A stretch of DNA of 64,000 nucleotides. It comes from Allobrachymonas chironomi DSM 19884. Lineage in GTDB: Bacteria; Pseudomonadota; Gammaproteobacteria; Burkholderiales; Burkholderiaceae_C. Under the pieces are notes generated by a model. It saw only the letters and a list, made by a program, of their open reading frames with translations. It did not search any database and was not told the DNA's origin. The stretch is taken from positions 109,232 to 173,231 of the forward strand of contig NZ_KB894768.1 in assembly GCF_000374625.1 (NCBI RefSeq), read 5' to 3'. Both the position numbers and the translations under genes were made by a program. This document shows, one piece after another, positions 1 through 10,159 of this stretch. Positions within the stretch are counted from its first letter, which is position 1. Each line of letters begins with the position of its first letter.

Positions 1-29
1 TCCTCGCCATCATCGCTGCAGCGCAATAA
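1..29 (+). CDS. C-terminal tail of upstream gene, probably triosephosphate isomerase (partial)
   Basis: One frame runs in from the left edge and ends LAIIAAAQ-stop. The tail alone is too short to identify by sequence. A hydrophobic/Ala ending just before secG fits tpiA, which commonly precedes secG in betaproteobacteria. The name rests on neighbourhood only. Confidence 0.4.
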
Positions 30-36
30 AATAACG

Positions 37-65
37 GGTTTGCCGCCGGTGCGGCAAGCCTTTCT
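37..65 (+). terminator. Hairpin between the tpiA-like tail and secG
   Basis: A GC-rich stem of about 10 bp (left arm 37-46, loop 47-50, right arm 51-60, one G.T wobble) is followed by TTTCT. It has the shape of a weak intrinsic terminator, so secG may be expressed partly by read-through. It sits only 15 bases before the secG start. Confidence 0.45.
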
Positions 66-79
66 CCGGTAATGTTTTC

Positions 80-502
80 ATGAATATTCTTCTCAATCTC
101 CTGCTGGTCATCCAGGTGCTGTCGGCACTGGCCATGATCGGCCTGATCCTGGTTCAGCATGGCAAGGGTGCCGACATGGGCGCGGCCTTTGGTGCCGGCT
201 CCTCCGGCAGCCTGTTTGGGGCTTCCGGCAGTGCCAACTTCCTGTCGCGCAGCACCGCGGTGCTGGCCACCGTGTTCTTTGCCTCCACGCTGATCCTGGC
301 CTATTTCGGCAACCTGCCCAACACCGGTGGTTCCGGCAGTGTGCTGAGCGGTCTGGTGAACGCGCCGGCAGCCAGTGCTGCAGCGCCAGCTGCACCGGCT
401 TCCGTGCCGGCATCTGCTGCCGAATCGCTGGTACCAGGCGCTGCAGCCGTACCGGCAGTCGTACCGGCATCGCCGGCGGTTTCCGCTGCTTCTGCCGGCT
501 GA
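80..502 (+). CDS. secG: Preprotein translocase subunit SecG
   Basis: This small inner-membrane subunit of SecYEG assists protein export. The protein has 140 residues. A first membrane helix (about residues 3-22) is followed by the conserved loop with QHGKGADMGAAFGAGSS, then a second helix (about 53-75). That layout and motif are diagnostic of SecG. The C-terminal 60 residues are an Ala/Pro/Val-rich low-complexity tail, longer than in E. coli SecG (110 residues); such tails are common and probably unstructured. The ATG at the start is the first in frame and begins directly with the helix. It lies between a tpiA-like tail and tRNA-Leu, the usual betaproteobacterial order. Confidence 0.95.
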   Translation: MNILLNLLLVIQVLSALAMIGLILVQHGKGADMGAAFGAGSSGSLFGASGSANFLSRSTAVLATVFFASTLILAYFGNLPNTGGSGSVLSGLVNAPAASAAAPAAPASVPASAAESLVPGAAAVPAVVPASPAVSAASAG

Positions 503-513
503 TTGTTACAAGC

Positions 514-538
514 GTCTCCCGCAGGCAGGTCGGGAGAC
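514..538. repeat. Inverted repeat downstream of secG
   Basis: A perfect 8-bp stem GTCTCCCG / CGGGAGAC encloses a 9-base loop shortly after the secG stop. It is followed by A-rich rather than T-rich sequence, so it is not a canonical intrinsic terminator on the + strand. It may stabilise the secG mRNA 3' end. Confidence 0.4.
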
Positions 539-650
539 TAAGAAAAACCCTGCCTCAGGTGCCTCGCTCGTTGAATATGGTTACAATGAGGGGCTAACCC
601 GGGTAGGTGGGAAATTTCCTGCCTTCCATGCTCCGGGAAGAGACACGATT

Positions 651-735
651 GCCGTCGTGGTGGAATTGGTAGACACGCTATCTTGAGGGGGTAGTGGCGA
701 AAGCTGTGCGAGTTCGAGTCTCGCCGACGGCACCA
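651..735 (+). tRNA. tRNA-Leu (GAG anticodon)
   Basis: A complete class II tRNA. The acceptor stem is GCCGTCG (651-657) with CGACGGC (725-731), followed by A and an encoded CCA (733-735). The D-arm TGGTGGAATTGGTAGACACG is typical of tRNA-Leu. The anticodon stem CTATC/GGTAG encloses loop TTGAGGG with anticodon GAG, reading CUC and CUU. A long variable arm and the T-loop GTTCGAGTC follow. A TACAAT (582-587) upstream is a possible -10 element. nuoA starts only 42 bases after the CCA end, so the tRNA may be processed from the nuo leader transcript. Confidence 0.97.
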
Positions 736-777
736 GAATCACCTTTGGCCTCCGGCCGGATTTTTCTGCAGGAAAAC

Positions 778-1137
778 ATGGATCTCTCGCAATATCTTCC
801 CGTCATGCTGTTCGTGATCGTGGGCATCCTCGTGGGTGCTGCCTGTCTGGTCATGGGTCGGGGTCTGGGTCCCAATCGCCCTGATCCTGCCAAGAACTCC
901 CCTTATGAATGTGGCTTCGAGGCCTTTGAAGACGCGCGCATGAAGTTTGACGTGCGCTACTACCTCGTGGCCATTCTGTTCATCCTGTTTGACCTGGAAG
1001 TGGCATTCCTCTTCCCTTGGGCTGCTGCCTACAAGCAGCTGGGTCCGGTCGGCTTCTGGGCCGCCATGATTTTCCTGTTCATCCTGCTCATCGGATTCAT
1101 CTACGAGTGGAAGAAGGGCGCCCTGGATTGGGAATAA
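778..1137 (+). CDS. nuoA: NADH-quinone oxidoreductase subunit A
   Basis: This is a membrane-arm subunit of respiratory complex I at the junction with the quinone-binding arm. It has 119 residues with three membrane helices. The first-loop motif SPYECG and the acidic [11 protein letters not shown] in the second helix are the NuoA hallmarks. The ATG at 778 follows AGGAAA at a good distance; an earlier in-frame start would lie inside the tRNA and is rejected. It is the first gene of a colinear 14-gene nuo operon. Confidence 0.97.
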   Translation: MDLSQYLPVMLFVIVGILVGAACLVMGRGLGPNRPDPAKNSPYECGFEAFEDARMKFDVRYYLVAILFILFDLEVAFLFPWAAAYKQLGPVGFWAAMIFLFILLIGFIYEWKKGALDWE

Positions 1138-1195
1138 ACACAGGCTGAGGGTGGCTGGGTGCTAGTCCCGGCTGCTCGCACTTCTGGAGAGTCGC

Positions 1196-1678
1196 ATGTC
1201 GATTGAAGGTGTTTTCAAGGAAGGCTTCATCACCACCAGCTATGACGCGGTGGCGAACTGGGCCAAGACGGGTTCGATCTGGCCCATGACGTTTGGCCTG
1301 GCCTGCTGTGCCGTCGAAATGATGCACGCGGCCAGTGCGCGCTACGATCTGGCGCGTTTTGGTGCCGAGGTATTTCGTGCCAGCCCGCGTCAGTCCGATC
1401 TGATGATCGTGGCGGGTACGCTGTGCAACAAGATGGGGCCGGCCTTGCGCAAGGTCTACGACCAGATGGCCGAGCCGCGCTGGGTGCTGTCCATGGGCTC
1501 CTGTGCCAATGGGGGTGGCTATTACCACTACAGCTACTCCGTGGTGCGCGGTTGCGATCGCGTGGTGCCGGTCGATGTCTACGTGCCGGGCTGCCCGCCC
1601 ACGGCCGAGGCGCTGATCTACGGCATCATGCAGTTGCAGCAGAAGATCCGCCGTACCAATACCATTGCCCGCGCCTGA
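1196..1678 (+). CDS. nuoB: NADH-quinone oxidoreductase subunit B
   Basis: This peripheral-arm subunit carries the terminal [4Fe-4S] cluster N2, which hands electrons to quinone. The 160-residue protein contains the tandem Cys pair Cys37-Cys38 (LACCAVEMM), Cys103 (MGSCANGGG) and Cys133 (PGCPPTAEA), the four N2 ligands. CTGGAGAG precedes the ATG. It follows nuoA by 58 bases and is nearly coupled to nuoC. Confidence 0.98.
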   Translation: MSIEGVFKEGFITTSYDAVANWAKTGSIWPMTFGLACCAVEMMHAASARYDLARFGAEVFRASPRQSDLMIVAGTLCNKMGPALRKVYDQMAEPRWVLSMGSCANGGGYYHYSYSVVRGCDRVVPVDVYVPGCPPTAEALIYGIMQLQQKIRRTNTIARA

Positions 1679-1688
1679 GGAGATCCGC

Positions 1689-2297
1689 ATGACTGCATAC
1701 GCTGTAGATATCCAGGCGCTGTCCCAGACGGTGACGCAGCTGCTGGGTGACAAGATCCGTTCCTCCGTGGTGGCTCGCGGCGAGCTGACCATCGAGGTGG
1801 CTGCCGCCGACTATGTCGAAGTCGCACGCCAGTTGCGTGACGCCCCCGGTTGCCAGTTCGAGCAGCTGATTGACCTGTGTGGTGTCGACTATTCCGATTA
1901 CCGCGATGAAGTGTGGGAAGGTCCGCGTTATTGCGTGGTGCTGCATCTGCTGTCCATCACGCTGAACCAGCGCCTGCGCCTGAAGGTGTTTGCGCCTGAT
2001 GACGATTTCCCGGTCGTGGCCACCATCAACGATGTCTGGGCCGCTGCCAACTGGTTCGAGCGCGAGGCCTTCGACCTGTACGGCATCGTGTTCGAGGGTC
2101 ACCCGGATCTGCGTCGCATCCTGACCGACTATGGTTTCATTGGTCACCCGTTCCGCAAGGACTTCCCGCTGTCCGGCTACGTCGAGATGCGCTACGACGA
2201 GGAGCAGAAGCGTGTGGTGTACCAGCCCGTGACCATCGAGCCGCGCGAAATCACGCCGCGCATCATCCGCGAAGACAACTACGGGGGGCTGCACTGA
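1689..2297 (+). CDS. nuoC: NADH-quinone oxidoreductase subunit C
   Basis: This is the 30-kDa-type scaffold subunit of the complex I connecting arm, with no cofactor of its own. It has 202 residues. The signature region with [27 protein letters not shown] and the following [11 protein letters not shown] are present. It is a separate gene here, unlike the fused nuoCD of enterobacteria. The ATG at 1689 follows TGAGGAG at a normal distance; an in-frame ATG at 1665 would overlap nuoB and has no ribosome site. Confidence 0.97.
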   Translation: MTAYAVDIQALSQTVTQLLGDKIRSSVVARGELTIEVAAADYVEVARQLRDAPGCQFEQLIDLCGVDYSDYRDEVWEGPRYCVVLHLLSITLNQRLRLKVFAPDDDFPVVATINDVWAAANWFEREAFDLYGIVFEGHPDLRRILTDYGFIGHPFRKDFPLSGYVEMRYDEEQKRVVYQPVTIEPREITPRIIREDNYGGLH

Positions 2298-2326
2298 TCG
2301 CCGGCTCCGGCGAGAAGGAATGACAT

Positions 2327-3577
2327 ATGGCTGAAATCAAGAACTACACCCTGAACTTCGGTCCGCAGCACCCAGCAGCGCACGGCGTGCTGCGTCTGGT
2401 GCTGGAGCTGGATGGCGAGGTGGTGCAGCGTGCCGACCCGCACATCGGTCTGCTGCACCGTGCCACCGAAAAGCTGGCCGAGCACAAGACCTATCTCCAG
2501 GCGCTGCCCTACATGGATCGCCTGGATTACGTGTCCATGATGTGCAACGAGCATGCCTACTGCCTGTCGGTCGAAAAGCTGCTGGGTATCGAGGTGCCGA
2601 TCCGTGCGCAGTACATCCGCGTCATGTTTTCAGAGATCACGCGTATCCTGAACCACCTGATGTGGCTGGGTTCGCACGGCAACGACTGTGGCAGCTCCAC
2701 CATCCTGATGTACACCTTCCGCGAGCGTGAAGACCTGTTCGACATGTACGAGGCCGTTTCCGGCGCGCGCATGCACGCAGCCTACTTCCGTCCGGGTGGT
2801 GTCTACCGTGACCTGCCGCACAGCATGCCGCAGTTCGCCAGCAAGTTGCGCAGCAGCAGCTCGGTCGACAAGATCAACAAGGCGCGTGGTGGTTCGTTGC
2901 TCGATTTCATCGAGGACTTCACCAACCGCTTCCCCAAGTGCGTCGACGAGTACGAGACCCTGCTCACCGAAAACCGCATCTGGAAGCAGCGCACCGTGGG
3001 CATCGGCGTGTTGACGGCAGAGCGTGCCATCAACCTGGGCATGACGGGTCCCATGCTGCGCGGCTCCGGCATCGCCTGGGACCTGCGCAAGACGCAGCCC
3101 TACGAGGTTTACGACCGTCTGGACTTCGATATTCCGGTGGGTACCACCGGCGATACCTATGATCGCTATCTGGTTCGCGTCAATGAAATGCGCGAATCCA
3201 ACCGCATCATCCAGCAGTGCGTGGAATGGCTGCGTGCCAACCCGGGTCCGGTCATCACCGACAACCGCAAGGTGGCGCCGCCGTCGCGCGCGAACATGAA
3301 GTCGGGCATGGAAGACCTGATCCACCACTTCAAGCTGTTCACCGAAGGCTTCCACGTCCCCGAGGGCGAAGCCTACGCCGCTGTCGAGCACCCCAAGGGC
3401 GAGTTCGGCATCTACCTGATCAGCGATGGTGGCAACAAGCCCTACCGCATGAAGATCCGCCCGCCGGGCTTCGTGCATCTGGCCGCGCTGGATGAACTCG
3501 CCACCGGCCACATGCTGGCTGACGCGGTGGCAGTGATCGGCACGCTGGACATTGTGTTTGGAGAGATTGACCGATGA
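2327..3577 (+). CDS. nuoD: NADH-quinone oxidoreductase subunit D
   Basis: This 49-kDa-type subunit, homologous to the NiFe-hydrogenase large subunit, forms the quinone pocket with NuoB. It has 416 residues. It begins with [14 protein letters not shown] and continues with [14 protein letters not shown], which holds the quinone-pocket His, and the Tyr of [13 protein letters not shown]. The C-terminus carries IRPPGFVHL and ends FGEIDR, as in the family. AAGGAATGACAT precedes the start. Its stop overlaps the nuoE start by 4 bases (ATGA). Confidence 0.98.
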   Translation: MAEIKNYTLNFGPQHPAAHGVLRLVLELDGEVVQRADPHIGLLHRATEKLAEHKTYLQALPYMDRLDYVSMMCNEHAYCLSVEKLLGIEVPIRAQYIRVMFSEITRILNHLMWLGSHGNDCGSSTILMYTFREREDLFDMYEAVSGARMHAAYFRPGGVYRDLPHSMPQFASKLRSSSSVDKINKARGGSLLDFIEDFTNRFPKCVDEYETLLTENRIWKQRTVGIGVLTAERAINLGMTGPMLRGSGIAWDLRKTQPYEVYDRLDFDIPVGTTGDTYDRYLVRVNEMRESNRIIQQCVEWLRANPGPVITDNRKVAPPSRANMKSGMEDLIHHFKLFTEGFHVPEGEAYAAVEHPKGEFGIYLISDGGNKPYRMKIRPPGFVHLAALDELATGHMLADAVAVIGTLDIVFGEIDR

Positions 3578-4065
3578 TTTCTGAAGCTACCAAGGCGCGC
3601 TTCGCCAAGGAAGTGGCCAAGTACCCCGATGCGCAGAAGCAATCTGCCGTCATGGCCTGCCTGTCCATCGTGCAGCAGGAGCAGGGTCACGTGTCGGCCG
3701 AGAGCGAGCGCGAGATCGCCGAATACCTCGGCATTGCGCCGATGGCCGTGCACGAAGTCACGACCTTCTACAACATGTACAACCAGCAGCCGGTCGGCAA
3801 GTACAAGCTGGCCGTGTGCACCAACCTGCCGTGCCAGTTGCGCGATGGCGGCAAGGCGCTCAAGTACCTCGAAGACAAGCTCGGCGTGACCGCCGGCGAA
3901 ACCACGGCTGACGGCATGTTCACCCTGCAGCAGTGCGAATGTCTGGGTGCCTGTGCCGATTCCCCGGTGATGCTGGTCAACGATCGCAACATGTGCAGCT
4001 TCATGTCCGTCGAGCGCCTGGAGGCGCTGGTGGAAGGTCTGCGTAACGCGGAGGGCAAGGCATGA
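3574..4065 (+). CDS. nuoE: NADH-quinone oxidoreductase subunit E
   Basis: This 24-kDa-type subunit of the NADH-dehydrogenase module carries [2Fe-2S] cluster N1a, in a thioredoxin-like fold. The 163-residue protein has ligands Cys82 and Cys87 (VCTNLPCQL) and Cys123 and Cys127 (CECLGAC), with the family's 5/36/4 spacing. It is translationally coupled on both sides, overlapping nuoD and nuoF by 4 bases each, which suits fixed stoichiometry with NuoF. Confidence 0.97.
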   Translation: MISEATKARFAKEVAKYPDAQKQSAVMACLSIVQQEQGHVSAESEREIAEYLGIAPMAVHEVTTFYNMYNQQPVGKYKLAVCTNLPCQLRDGGKALKYLEDKLGVTAGETTADGMFTLQQCECLGACADSPVMLVNDRNMCSFMSVERLEALVEGLRNAEGKA

Positions 4066-5414
4066 GCGTGAGCAACATCCTGGCGCAATTCGCGTCCAGC
4101 GGTCAGGAAACCTGTTTCCATGGCCGCCATATCGAGCCGCAGATCTACAAGGATCTGAACGGCAGCAACTGGAGCCTGAAGGATTACGAGGCGCGTGGCG
4201 GCTATCAGGCGCTGCGCAAGATCCTGGGCAAGGATGACGGCACGGGCATGTCGCAGGACGATGTCATCGCCACCATGAAGGAGTCCGCACTGCGTGGACG
4301 TGGTGGTGCCGGCTTCCCGTCCGGCCTGAAGTGGAGCTTCATGCCGCGCAACTTCCCGGGCCAGAAGTACATCGTCTGCAACTCCGACGAAGGCGAGCCC
4401 GGTACCTGCAAGGACCGCGACATCCTGATGTTCAACCCGCATATCGTGATCGAAGGCATGATCATTGCGGGCTTTGCCATGGGTGCCAGCGTGGGATACA
4501 ACTACATCCACGGCGAGATCTTCGAGGTTTACGAGCGCTTCGAGGCCGCCCTGGAAGAGGCACGTGCTGCCGGTTACCTGGGTGACAACATCCTGGGCAG
4601 CGATTTCAGCTTCCAGCTGCATGCCCACCATGGTTTTGGTGCCTACATCTGTGGCGAGGAAACAGCGCTGCTCGAGTCGCTGGAAGGCAAGAAGGGCCAG
4701 CCGCGCTTCAAGCCGCCGTTCCCGGCCAGCTTTGGCCTGTACGGCAAGCCGACGACCATCAACAACACCGAGACCTTTGCTGCCGTGCCGTGGATCATCC
4801 GCAACGGCGGTCAGGCCTATCTGGAGTGTGGCAAGCCGAACAACGGTGGTACCAAGATCTACTCGGTGTCGGGCGATGTCAACCTGCCCGGCAACTACGA
4901 AGTGCCGATGGGTACGCCGTTCTCCACCTTGCTCGAACTGGCCGGTGGCGTACGCACGGGGCGCAAGCTCAAGGCCGTGATTCCGGGTGGCTCTTCGTCC
5001 CCGGTGCTGCCGGCAGACATCATGATGCAGTGCACGATGGACTACGATTCCATCGCCAAGGCCGGCTCCATGCTCGGATCCGGTGCCGTGATCGTGATGG
5101 ATGACAGCCGCTGCATGGTCAAGTCGCTGTTGCGCCTGAGCTATTTCTACATGCACGAGTCCTGCGGCCAGTGCACACCCTGTCGTGAAGGTACCGGCTG
5201 GTTGTGGCGCGTGGTGCAGCGCATCGAAAACGGTCAGGGCCGTCCGGAAGATCTGGACCTGCTCGACTCCGTGGCGGGCAACATCCAGGGGCGCACCATC
5301 TGTGCGCTCGGCGATGCTGCTGCCATGCCGGTGCGTGCCATGCTGAAGCACTTCCGCGATGAATTCGCCTACCACATCGAGCACAAGACCTGTCAGGTCC
5401 CTGCCTATATTTGA
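4062..5414 (+). CDS. nuoF: NADH-quinone oxidoreductase subunit F (NADH- and FMN-binding)
   Basis: This 51-kDa-type subunit oxidises NADH with FMN and passes electrons to [4Fe-4S] cluster N3. The 450-residue protein has the nucleotide/FMN loop GRGGAGFP (79-86), the [14 protein letters not shown] stretch, and cluster ligands Cys368, Cys371 and Cys374 ([12 protein letters not shown]) plus Cys414. Length and motifs are normal. It starts by overlapping the end of nuoE. Confidence 0.98.
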   Translation: MSVSNILAQFASSGQETCFHGRHIEPQIYKDLNGSNWSLKDYEARGGYQALRKILGKDDGTGMSQDDVIATMKESALRGRGGAGFPSGLKWSFMPRNFPGQKYIVCNSDEGEPGTCKDRDILMFNPHIVIEGMIIAGFAMGASVGYNYIHGEIFEVYERFEAALEEARAAGYLGDNILGSDFSFQLHAHHGFGAYICGEETALLESLEGKKGQPRFKPPFPASFGLYGKPTTINNTETFAAVPWIIRNGGQAYLECGKPNNGGTKIYSVSGDVNLPGNYEVPMGTPFSTLLELAGGVRTGRKLKAVIPGGSSSPVLPADIMMQCTMDYDSIAKAGSMLGSGAVIVMDDSRCMVKSLLRLSYFYMHESCGQCTPCREGTGWLWRVVQRIENGQGRPEDLDLLDSVAGNIQGRTICALGDAAAMPVRAMLKHFRDEFAYHIEHKTCQVPAYI

Positions 5415-5426
5415 CGAGTGATCGCC

Positions 5427-7559
5427 ATGGTTGAAATCGAACTGGACGGAAAGAAGATCGAGGTACCGGAAGGCAGCATGATCATGCATGCTGCCGAAGG
5501 TGCCGGAACCTTCATTCCGCATTTTTGCTATCACAAGAAACTGAGCATTGCGGCCAACTGCCGCATGTGCCTGGTGGATGTCGAGAAGATGCCCAAGGCC
5601 GTGCCGGCTTGTGCCACACCGGTGGCCCAGGGCATGATCGTCCATACCAAGAGCCCGAAGGCGCTGGCGGCACAGCAGTCCGTCATGGAATTCCTGCTGA
5701 TCAACCACCCGCTGGATTGCCCGATCTGCGACCAGGGTGGCGAATGCCAGCTGCAGGATCTGGCCGTGGGCTACGGCAACAACACCTCGCGCTACGAAGA
5801 GGAAAAGCGTGTTGTCACACCCAAGGATGTCGGTCCGCTGATCTCCATGGAGGAGATGAGCCGCTGCATCCAGTGCACGCGCTGCGTACGCTTCGGTCAG
5901 GAAATCGCCGGTGTCATGGAGCTCGGCATGTCTAACCGTGGCGAGCACTCCGAAATCGAAACCTTTGTCGGCAGCACGGTGGATTCCGAACTGTCCGGCA
6001 ACATGATCGACATCTGTCCGGTGGGTGCGCTTACCAGCAAGCCGTTCCGTTACAGCGCCCGTACCTGGGAGCTGGGTCGCCGCAAGTCGGTGGCGCCGCA
6101 CGATGCGTCGGGTGCCAACCTGATCGTGCAGGTCAAGAACCACCAGGTGCTGCGCGTTGTGCCGTTCGAGAACGAGGCCGTCAACGAATGCTGGATTGCC
6201 GACCGCGACCGCTTCAGCTACGAGTCGCTGAATGGTCCGGATCGCCTGACGGCACCGATGATCAAGCAGGGCGGCAGCTGGCAGGAAGTCAGCTGGCAGA
6301 CGGCACTGGAATACGTGGCCAACGGTCTGAAGCAGATTGCCACCGAGCACGGTGCCAACAGCATCGGTGCCCTGGTCAGCCCGCACAGCACGCTGGAAGA
6401 GCTGACGCTGGCCGGCAAGCTGGTGCGTGGTCTGGGTAGCGACAATATCGATCACCGCCTGCGTCGCGCCGATTTCACGGCAACCCATGGCAAGGTGCGC
6501 TGGCTGGGCATGCCGGTGGCCGCCCTGAGCACGCTGCAGCGCGTGCTGGTGGTGGGCAGCAACCTGCGCAAGGACCATCCGCTGTTTGCCCAGCGTATCC
6601 GTCAGGCCGTGCGCCACGGAGCCCAGGTGAATGCGCTGGTCGAACAGCGTCAGGACTGGGCCATGACCCTGAAAAATGTGCTGCAGGCTGATGCCGCCGA
6701 CTGGACCCAGGCGCTGGCCAATGTGGCTGCCGCCATCGCCGAGCAGAAGGGCGTTGCCGCTCCTGCGGCCGGCCAGGCGGATGCAACGGCACAGGCGATC
6801 GCCAAGTCCCTGCTGGGCGGTGAGCGCAAGGCCGTGCTGCTGGGCAATGCGGCGGCACACCATGCCCAGGCCGAAAGCCTGCTGGCGCTGGCGCAGTGGA
6901 TTGCTGCACAGACCGGAGCCAGCTTCGGTTACCTGACCGAAGCCGCCAACACGGTGGGTGCCCAGTTCGTCGGTGCGCAGCCGCAAACCGGTGGTCTGGA
7001 TGCTGCCGCGATGACGGCTGGTGCGCTGAAGGCCGCGATCCTGCTGAATGTCGAACCCGAATTCGATACCGCCGCTGGCCAGCAGGCCGTGGCCGGTCTG
7101 AACCAGGCACAGATGGTCGTCACGCTGAGCCCGTTCAAGACCAACATGGCGATCAGCGATGTGCTGCTGCCGATCAGCCCGTTTACCGAAACTTCCGGTA
7201 CCTTCGTCAATGCCGAAGGCCGTGCCCAGAGCTTCCACGCCGTGGTCAAGCCGCAGGCCGATACCCGTCCGGGCTGGAAGGTGCTGCGTGTGCTGGGTAA
7301 CCTGCTGCAGCTGCCGGGCTTCGATGCGGAGTCCTCGCAAGATGTGCTGGCAGGCCTGGGTCTGGAACAGCGCGAAGCGGGCACTTTCGTCGCGCGCCTG
7401 GACAACAGTACGGATGCTGCCCTGACCGTGGCCAAGGCTGACGGTCGTCCGGTGGTGGCTTCCATTTATCAACTCGACAGTCTGGTGCGTCGTGCGCCAG
7501 CGCTGCAGGCCACGGTGGATGCCCGTGCTGCCGCGAGCACGCAGGGGGTGAGCGCATGA
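5427..7559 (+). CDS. nuoG: NADH-quinone oxidoreductase subunit G
   Basis: This 75-kDa-type subunit carries several Fe-S clusters that wire NADH dehydrogenase to the quinone arm. It has 710 residues. An N-terminal [2Fe-2S] domain has Cys34, Cys45, Cys48 and Cys62. A His/Cys region follows ([18 protein letters not shown]), then [10 protein letters not shown], then a molybdopterin-oxidoreductase-like domain without a visible molybdenum site. At this length it belongs to the shorter NuoG class. The ATG ([10 protein letters not shown]) is preferred; an in-frame GTG nine bases earlier is possible. The 3' end overlaps nuoH by 4 bases. Confidence 0.96.
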   Translation: MVEIELDGKKIEVPEGSMIMHAAEGAGTFIPHFCYHKKLSIAANCRMCLVDVEKMPKAVPACATPVAQGMIVHTKSPKALAAQQSVMEFLLINHPLDCPICDQGGECQLQDLAVGYGNNTSRYEEEKRVVTPKDVGPLISMEEMSRCIQCTRCVRFGQEIAGVMELGMSNRGEHSEIETFVGSTVDSELSGNMIDICPVGALTSKPFRYSARTWELGRRKSVAPHDASGANLIVQVKNHQVLRVVPFENEAVNECWIADRDRFSYESLNGPDRLTAPMIKQGGSWQEVSWQTALEYVANGLKQIATEHGANSIGALVSPHSTLEELTLAGKLVRGLGSDNIDHRLRRADFTATHGKVRWLGMPVAALSTLQRVLVVGSNLRKDHPLFAQRIRQAVRHGAQVNALVEQRQDWAMTLKNVLQADAADWTQALANVAAAIAEQKGVAAPAAGQADATAQAIAKSLLGGERKAVLLGNAAAHHAQAESLLALAQWIAAQTGASFGYLTEAANTVGAQFVGAQPQTGGLDAAAMTAGALKAAILLNVEPEFDTAAGQQAVAGLNQAQMVVTLSPFKTNMAISDVLLPISPFTETSGTFVNAEGRAQSFHAVVKPQADTRPGWKVLRVLGNLLQLPGFDAESSQDVLAGLGLEQREAGTFVARLDNSTDAALTVAKADGRPVVASIYQLDSLVRRAPALQATVDARAAASTQGVSA

Positions 7560-8632
7560 TGGACGCAATCTTTGCCGCAGGCGAAGGCCTGATCCAGGCG
7601 GCCTGGTGGATGGACGTGGTGTGGCCGGTGATCTGGGCATTGCTCAAGATCATCATCGTGGTCATTCCGCTGATGCTGTGCGTGGCCTACCTGACCTTGT
7701 GGGAGCGTCGTCTGCTGGGCTTCATGCAGCACCGCCGTGGCCCCAACCGCGTGGGTCCGCTGGGCCTGCTGCAGCCCATGGCCGATGGCCTGAAGCTGCT
7801 GACCAAGGAACTGATCAAGCCGGATCGTGCCCACACCTGGATCTACTACATGGGTCCGCTGATGGCCATCATGCCGGCCCTCGCGGCCTGGGCCGTGATG
7901 CCCTTTGGCCCGGATGTGGCGCTGGCCAACGTCAATGCCGGTCTGCTGCTGATCATGGCCATCACCTCGATCGAGGTCTATGGCGTGATCATGGCCGGCT
8001 GGGCTTCCAACTCCAAGTACCCGTTCCTGGGCGCACTGCGTGCGTCGGCCCAGATGATCTCCTATGAAATCGCCATGGGCTTCTGCCTGCTGGTGGTGGT
8101 ACTGGTGGCGGGCAGCATGAACATGGGCGAGATCGTTACCGGTCAGGCGCAGGGCATGTTTGCCGACAAGGGCATCAACTTCCTATCCTGGAACTGGTTG
8201 CCGCTGCTGCCGATCTTCATGGTCTACCTGATTTCCGGTGTTGCCGAAACCAACCGTCACCCGTTTGACGTGGTGGAAGGCGAGGCGGAAATCGTGGCCG
8301 GCCACATGGTGGAATATTCCGGCATGGGCTTTGCCATCTTCTTCCTGGCCGAATATGCCAACATGATCCTGTTCTCCCTGCTGGCAGTGGTCATGTTCCT
8401 GGGCGGCTGGCTGCCCCCGTTCGAGTTCCTGAGCTTCATTCCCGGCTGGATCTGGCTGTTCATCAAGACCTTTGTCGTGGTGAGCATGTTCATCTGGATC
8501 CGGGCCACCTTCCCGCGCTACCGCTATGACCAGATCATGCGTCTGGGCTGGAAGATCTTCATCCCGTTGACGCTGTTCTGGCTGGTGCTGGTGGCGGCAT
8601 GGATGCAGACCTCCTGGAATATCTGGCCGTAA
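7556..8632 (+). CDS. nuoH: NADH-quinone oxidoreductase subunit H
   Basis: This membrane subunit forms the quinone entry channel and the first proton-transfer element of complex I. It has 358 residues and about eight membrane helices. Conserved pieces are [23 protein letters not shown] and the loop [26 protein letters not shown], both typical of NuoH/ND1. It overlaps nuoG by 4 bases and is followed by a strong AGGAGG site for nuoI. Confidence 0.98.
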   Translation: MMDAIFAAGEGLIQAAWWMDVVWPVIWALLKIIIVVIPLMLCVAYLTLWERRLLGFMQHRRGPNRVGPLGLLQPMADGLKLLTKELIKPDRAHTWIYYMGPLMAIMPALAAWAVMPFGPDVALANVNAGLLLIMAITSIEVYGVIMAGWASNSKYPFLGALRASAQMISYEIAMGFCLLVVVLVAGSMNMGEIVTGQAQGMFADKGINFLSWNWLPLLPIFMVYLISGVAETNRHPFDVVEGEAEIVAGHMVEYSGMGFAIFFLAEYANMILFSLLAVVMFLGGWLPPFEFLSFIPGWIWLFIKTFVVVSMFIWIRATFPRYRYDQIMRLGWKIFIPLTLFWLVLVAAWMQTSWNIWP

Positions 8633-8645
8633 GGAGGAGTACGAG

Positions 8646-9164
8646 ATGTCTACTACTGCAACGAAAACCGAATCCGGCTTCAGCCTGAAGGACTTCCTCG
8701 GCAGTTTCATGCTGGCCGAGTTGTTCAAGGGCATGGCCCTGACAGGACGTTACGCCTTCAAGAGCAAGGTGACCCTGAACTACCCGGAAGAGAAGACGCC
8801 GCTGAGCCCGCGCTTCCGTGGTCTGCACGCCCTGCGCCGTTATGAAAACGGTGAAGAGCGCTGCATTGCCTGCAAGCTGTGCGAGGCGGTCTGTCCGGCC
8901 CTGGCGATCACCATCGAGTCCGACCAGCGTGATGACGGCAGCCGCCGCACCACGCGCTATGACATCGACCTGACCAAGTGCATCTTCTGCGGTTTCTGCG
9001 AGGAGAGCTGCCCGGTCGACTCCATCGTCGAGACCCACATCTTCGAATACCACGGTGAAAAGCGTGGCGACCTGTACTTCACCAAGGACATGTTGCTGGC
9101 CGTGGGTGACAAGTACGAAGCCCAGATCGCTGCCAACAAGGCGGCGGATGCGCCTTACCGCTGA
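8646..9164 (+). CDS. nuoI: NADH-quinone oxidoreductase subunit I
   Basis: This TYKY-type 8-Fe ferredoxin subunit holds clusters N6a and N6b next to NuoB. The 172-residue protein has two CxxCxxCxxxCP motifs: Cys73/76/79/83 ([12 protein letters not shown]) and Cys112/115/118/122 ([12 protein letters not shown]). A strong AAGGAGGAG ribosome site precedes the ATG, 13 bases after nuoH. Confidence 0.98.
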   Translation: MSTTATKTESGFSLKDFLGSFMLAELFKGMALTGRYAFKSKVTLNYPEEKTPLSPRFRGLHALRRYENGEERCIACKLCEAVCPALAITIESDQRDDGSRRTTRYDIDLTKCIFCGFCEESCPVDSIVETHIFEYHGEKRGDLYFTKDMLLAVGDKYEAQIAANKAADAPYR

Positions 9165-9193
9165 CAGGACCAGGGAATACATACGAGGACAAC

Positions 9194-9847
9194 ATGGACG
9201 TCAAAACTGGTCTTTTCTATCTGTTTGCTGTGGTGCTGATTTTCGCGGCCTTCCGCGTGATCACTGCACGCAACCCGGTCAGCGCTGTGCTGTACCTGGT
9301 GCTGTCGTTCTTCCAGGCATCCGCCATCTGGATGCTGCTGGAAGCCGAATTCCTCTCCATTACGCTGGTGCTGGTCTACGTCGGTGCCGTGATGGTGCTG
9401 TTCCTGTTTGTCGTGATGATGCTTGACGAGGATGTCGAGCGGCTCAAGACAGGCTTCTGGAAGCATTTCCCGGCGGCAGCCGTGGTGGGCGTGCTGGTCA
9501 TCCTGCAGCTGTCCATCATCCTGCTGAGCAACTTCACGGAAACGCAAGCCCTGCCGATGCGCGGCATGGATGGCGCTCCGCTGCCTGCGGATGCTTCCAA
9601 TACCACCGAGCTGGGCAAGCTGCTGTACACGCATTACCTGTACCCGCTGGAAATCGCTGCCATCATCCTGCTGGTAGCCATGATCAGTGCGATTGCCCTG
9701 ACCCTGCGCAAGCGCAAGGACAGCAAGGCCATTCCGCCTTCCGAGCAGGTGCATGTGCGCTCTGCCGATCGCGTGCGTATCGTGAAGATGGAGGCAACCC
9801 GTGCTGCACCGGCTGCCGAAGCTGCCACGGAGGAGAACAAAGCATGA
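9194..9847 (+). CDS. nuoJ: NADH-quinone oxidoreductase subunit J
   Basis: This membrane subunit lies between the quinone site and the antiporter-like subunits. It has 217 residues and five hydrophobic helices, including the conserved third-helix stretch [21 protein letters not shown] charged C-terminal tail of about 35 residues (rich in Glu, Ala and Arg) is an ordinary variable feature. Its end overlaps nuoK by 4 bases. Confidence 0.97.
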   Translation: MDVKTGLFYLFAVVLIFAAFRVITARNPVSAVLYLVLSFFQASAIWMLLEAEFLSITLVLVYVGAVMVLFLFVVMMLDEDVERLKTGFWKHFPAAAVVGVLVILQLSIILLSNFTETQALPMRGMDGAPLPADASNTTELGKLLYTHYLYPLEIAAIILLVAMISAIALTLRKRKDSKAIPPSEQVHVRSADRVRIVKMEATRAAPAAEAATEENKA

Positions 9848-10152
9848 GTCTGACTATCGGCCATTTCCTGACCCTGGGCGGGATCCTGTTTGCGTTCGCG
9901 GCAGTGGGCATTTTCCTGAACCGCAAGAACCTGATCGTGCTGCTGATGTGCGTCGAGCTGATGCTGCTGGCAGTCAACATGAACTTCGTGACCTTCTCCC
10001 GTTTCTGGGGTGACCTGAACGGGCAGATCTTCGTGTTCTTCATCCTGACCGTGGCCGCTGCCGAAGCTGCCATTGGTCTGGCCATCCTGATGCTGCTGTT
10101 CCGCAACAAGTCCAGCATCGATGTGGAAGAACTCAACGTGCTGAAGGGGTAA
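9844..10152 (+). CDS. nuoK: NADH-quinone oxidoreductase subunit K
   Basis: This small MrpC-like membrane subunit has 102 residues and three helices. The membrane-buried glutamates needed for proton pumping are seen as Glu38 ([11 protein letters not shown]) and Glu74 ([10 protein letters not shown]), 36 residues apart as in E. coli Glu36 and Glu72. It is translationally coupled to nuoJ. Confidence 0.97.
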   Translation: MSLTIGHFLTLGGILFAFAAVGIFLNRKNLIVLLMCVELMLLAVNMNFVTFSRFWGDLNGQIFVFFILTVAAAEAAIGLAILMLLFRNKSSIDVEELNVLKG

Positions 10153-10159
10153 TCAGAAC

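Noticed and set aside
3768..7640. A 1290-codon open frame on the - strand
   Set aside because: It is antisense to nuoE, nuoF and nuoG, whose products carry all family motifs. Its translation is His/Arg/Gln-rich without domains, typical of a shadow frame in GC-rich DNA.
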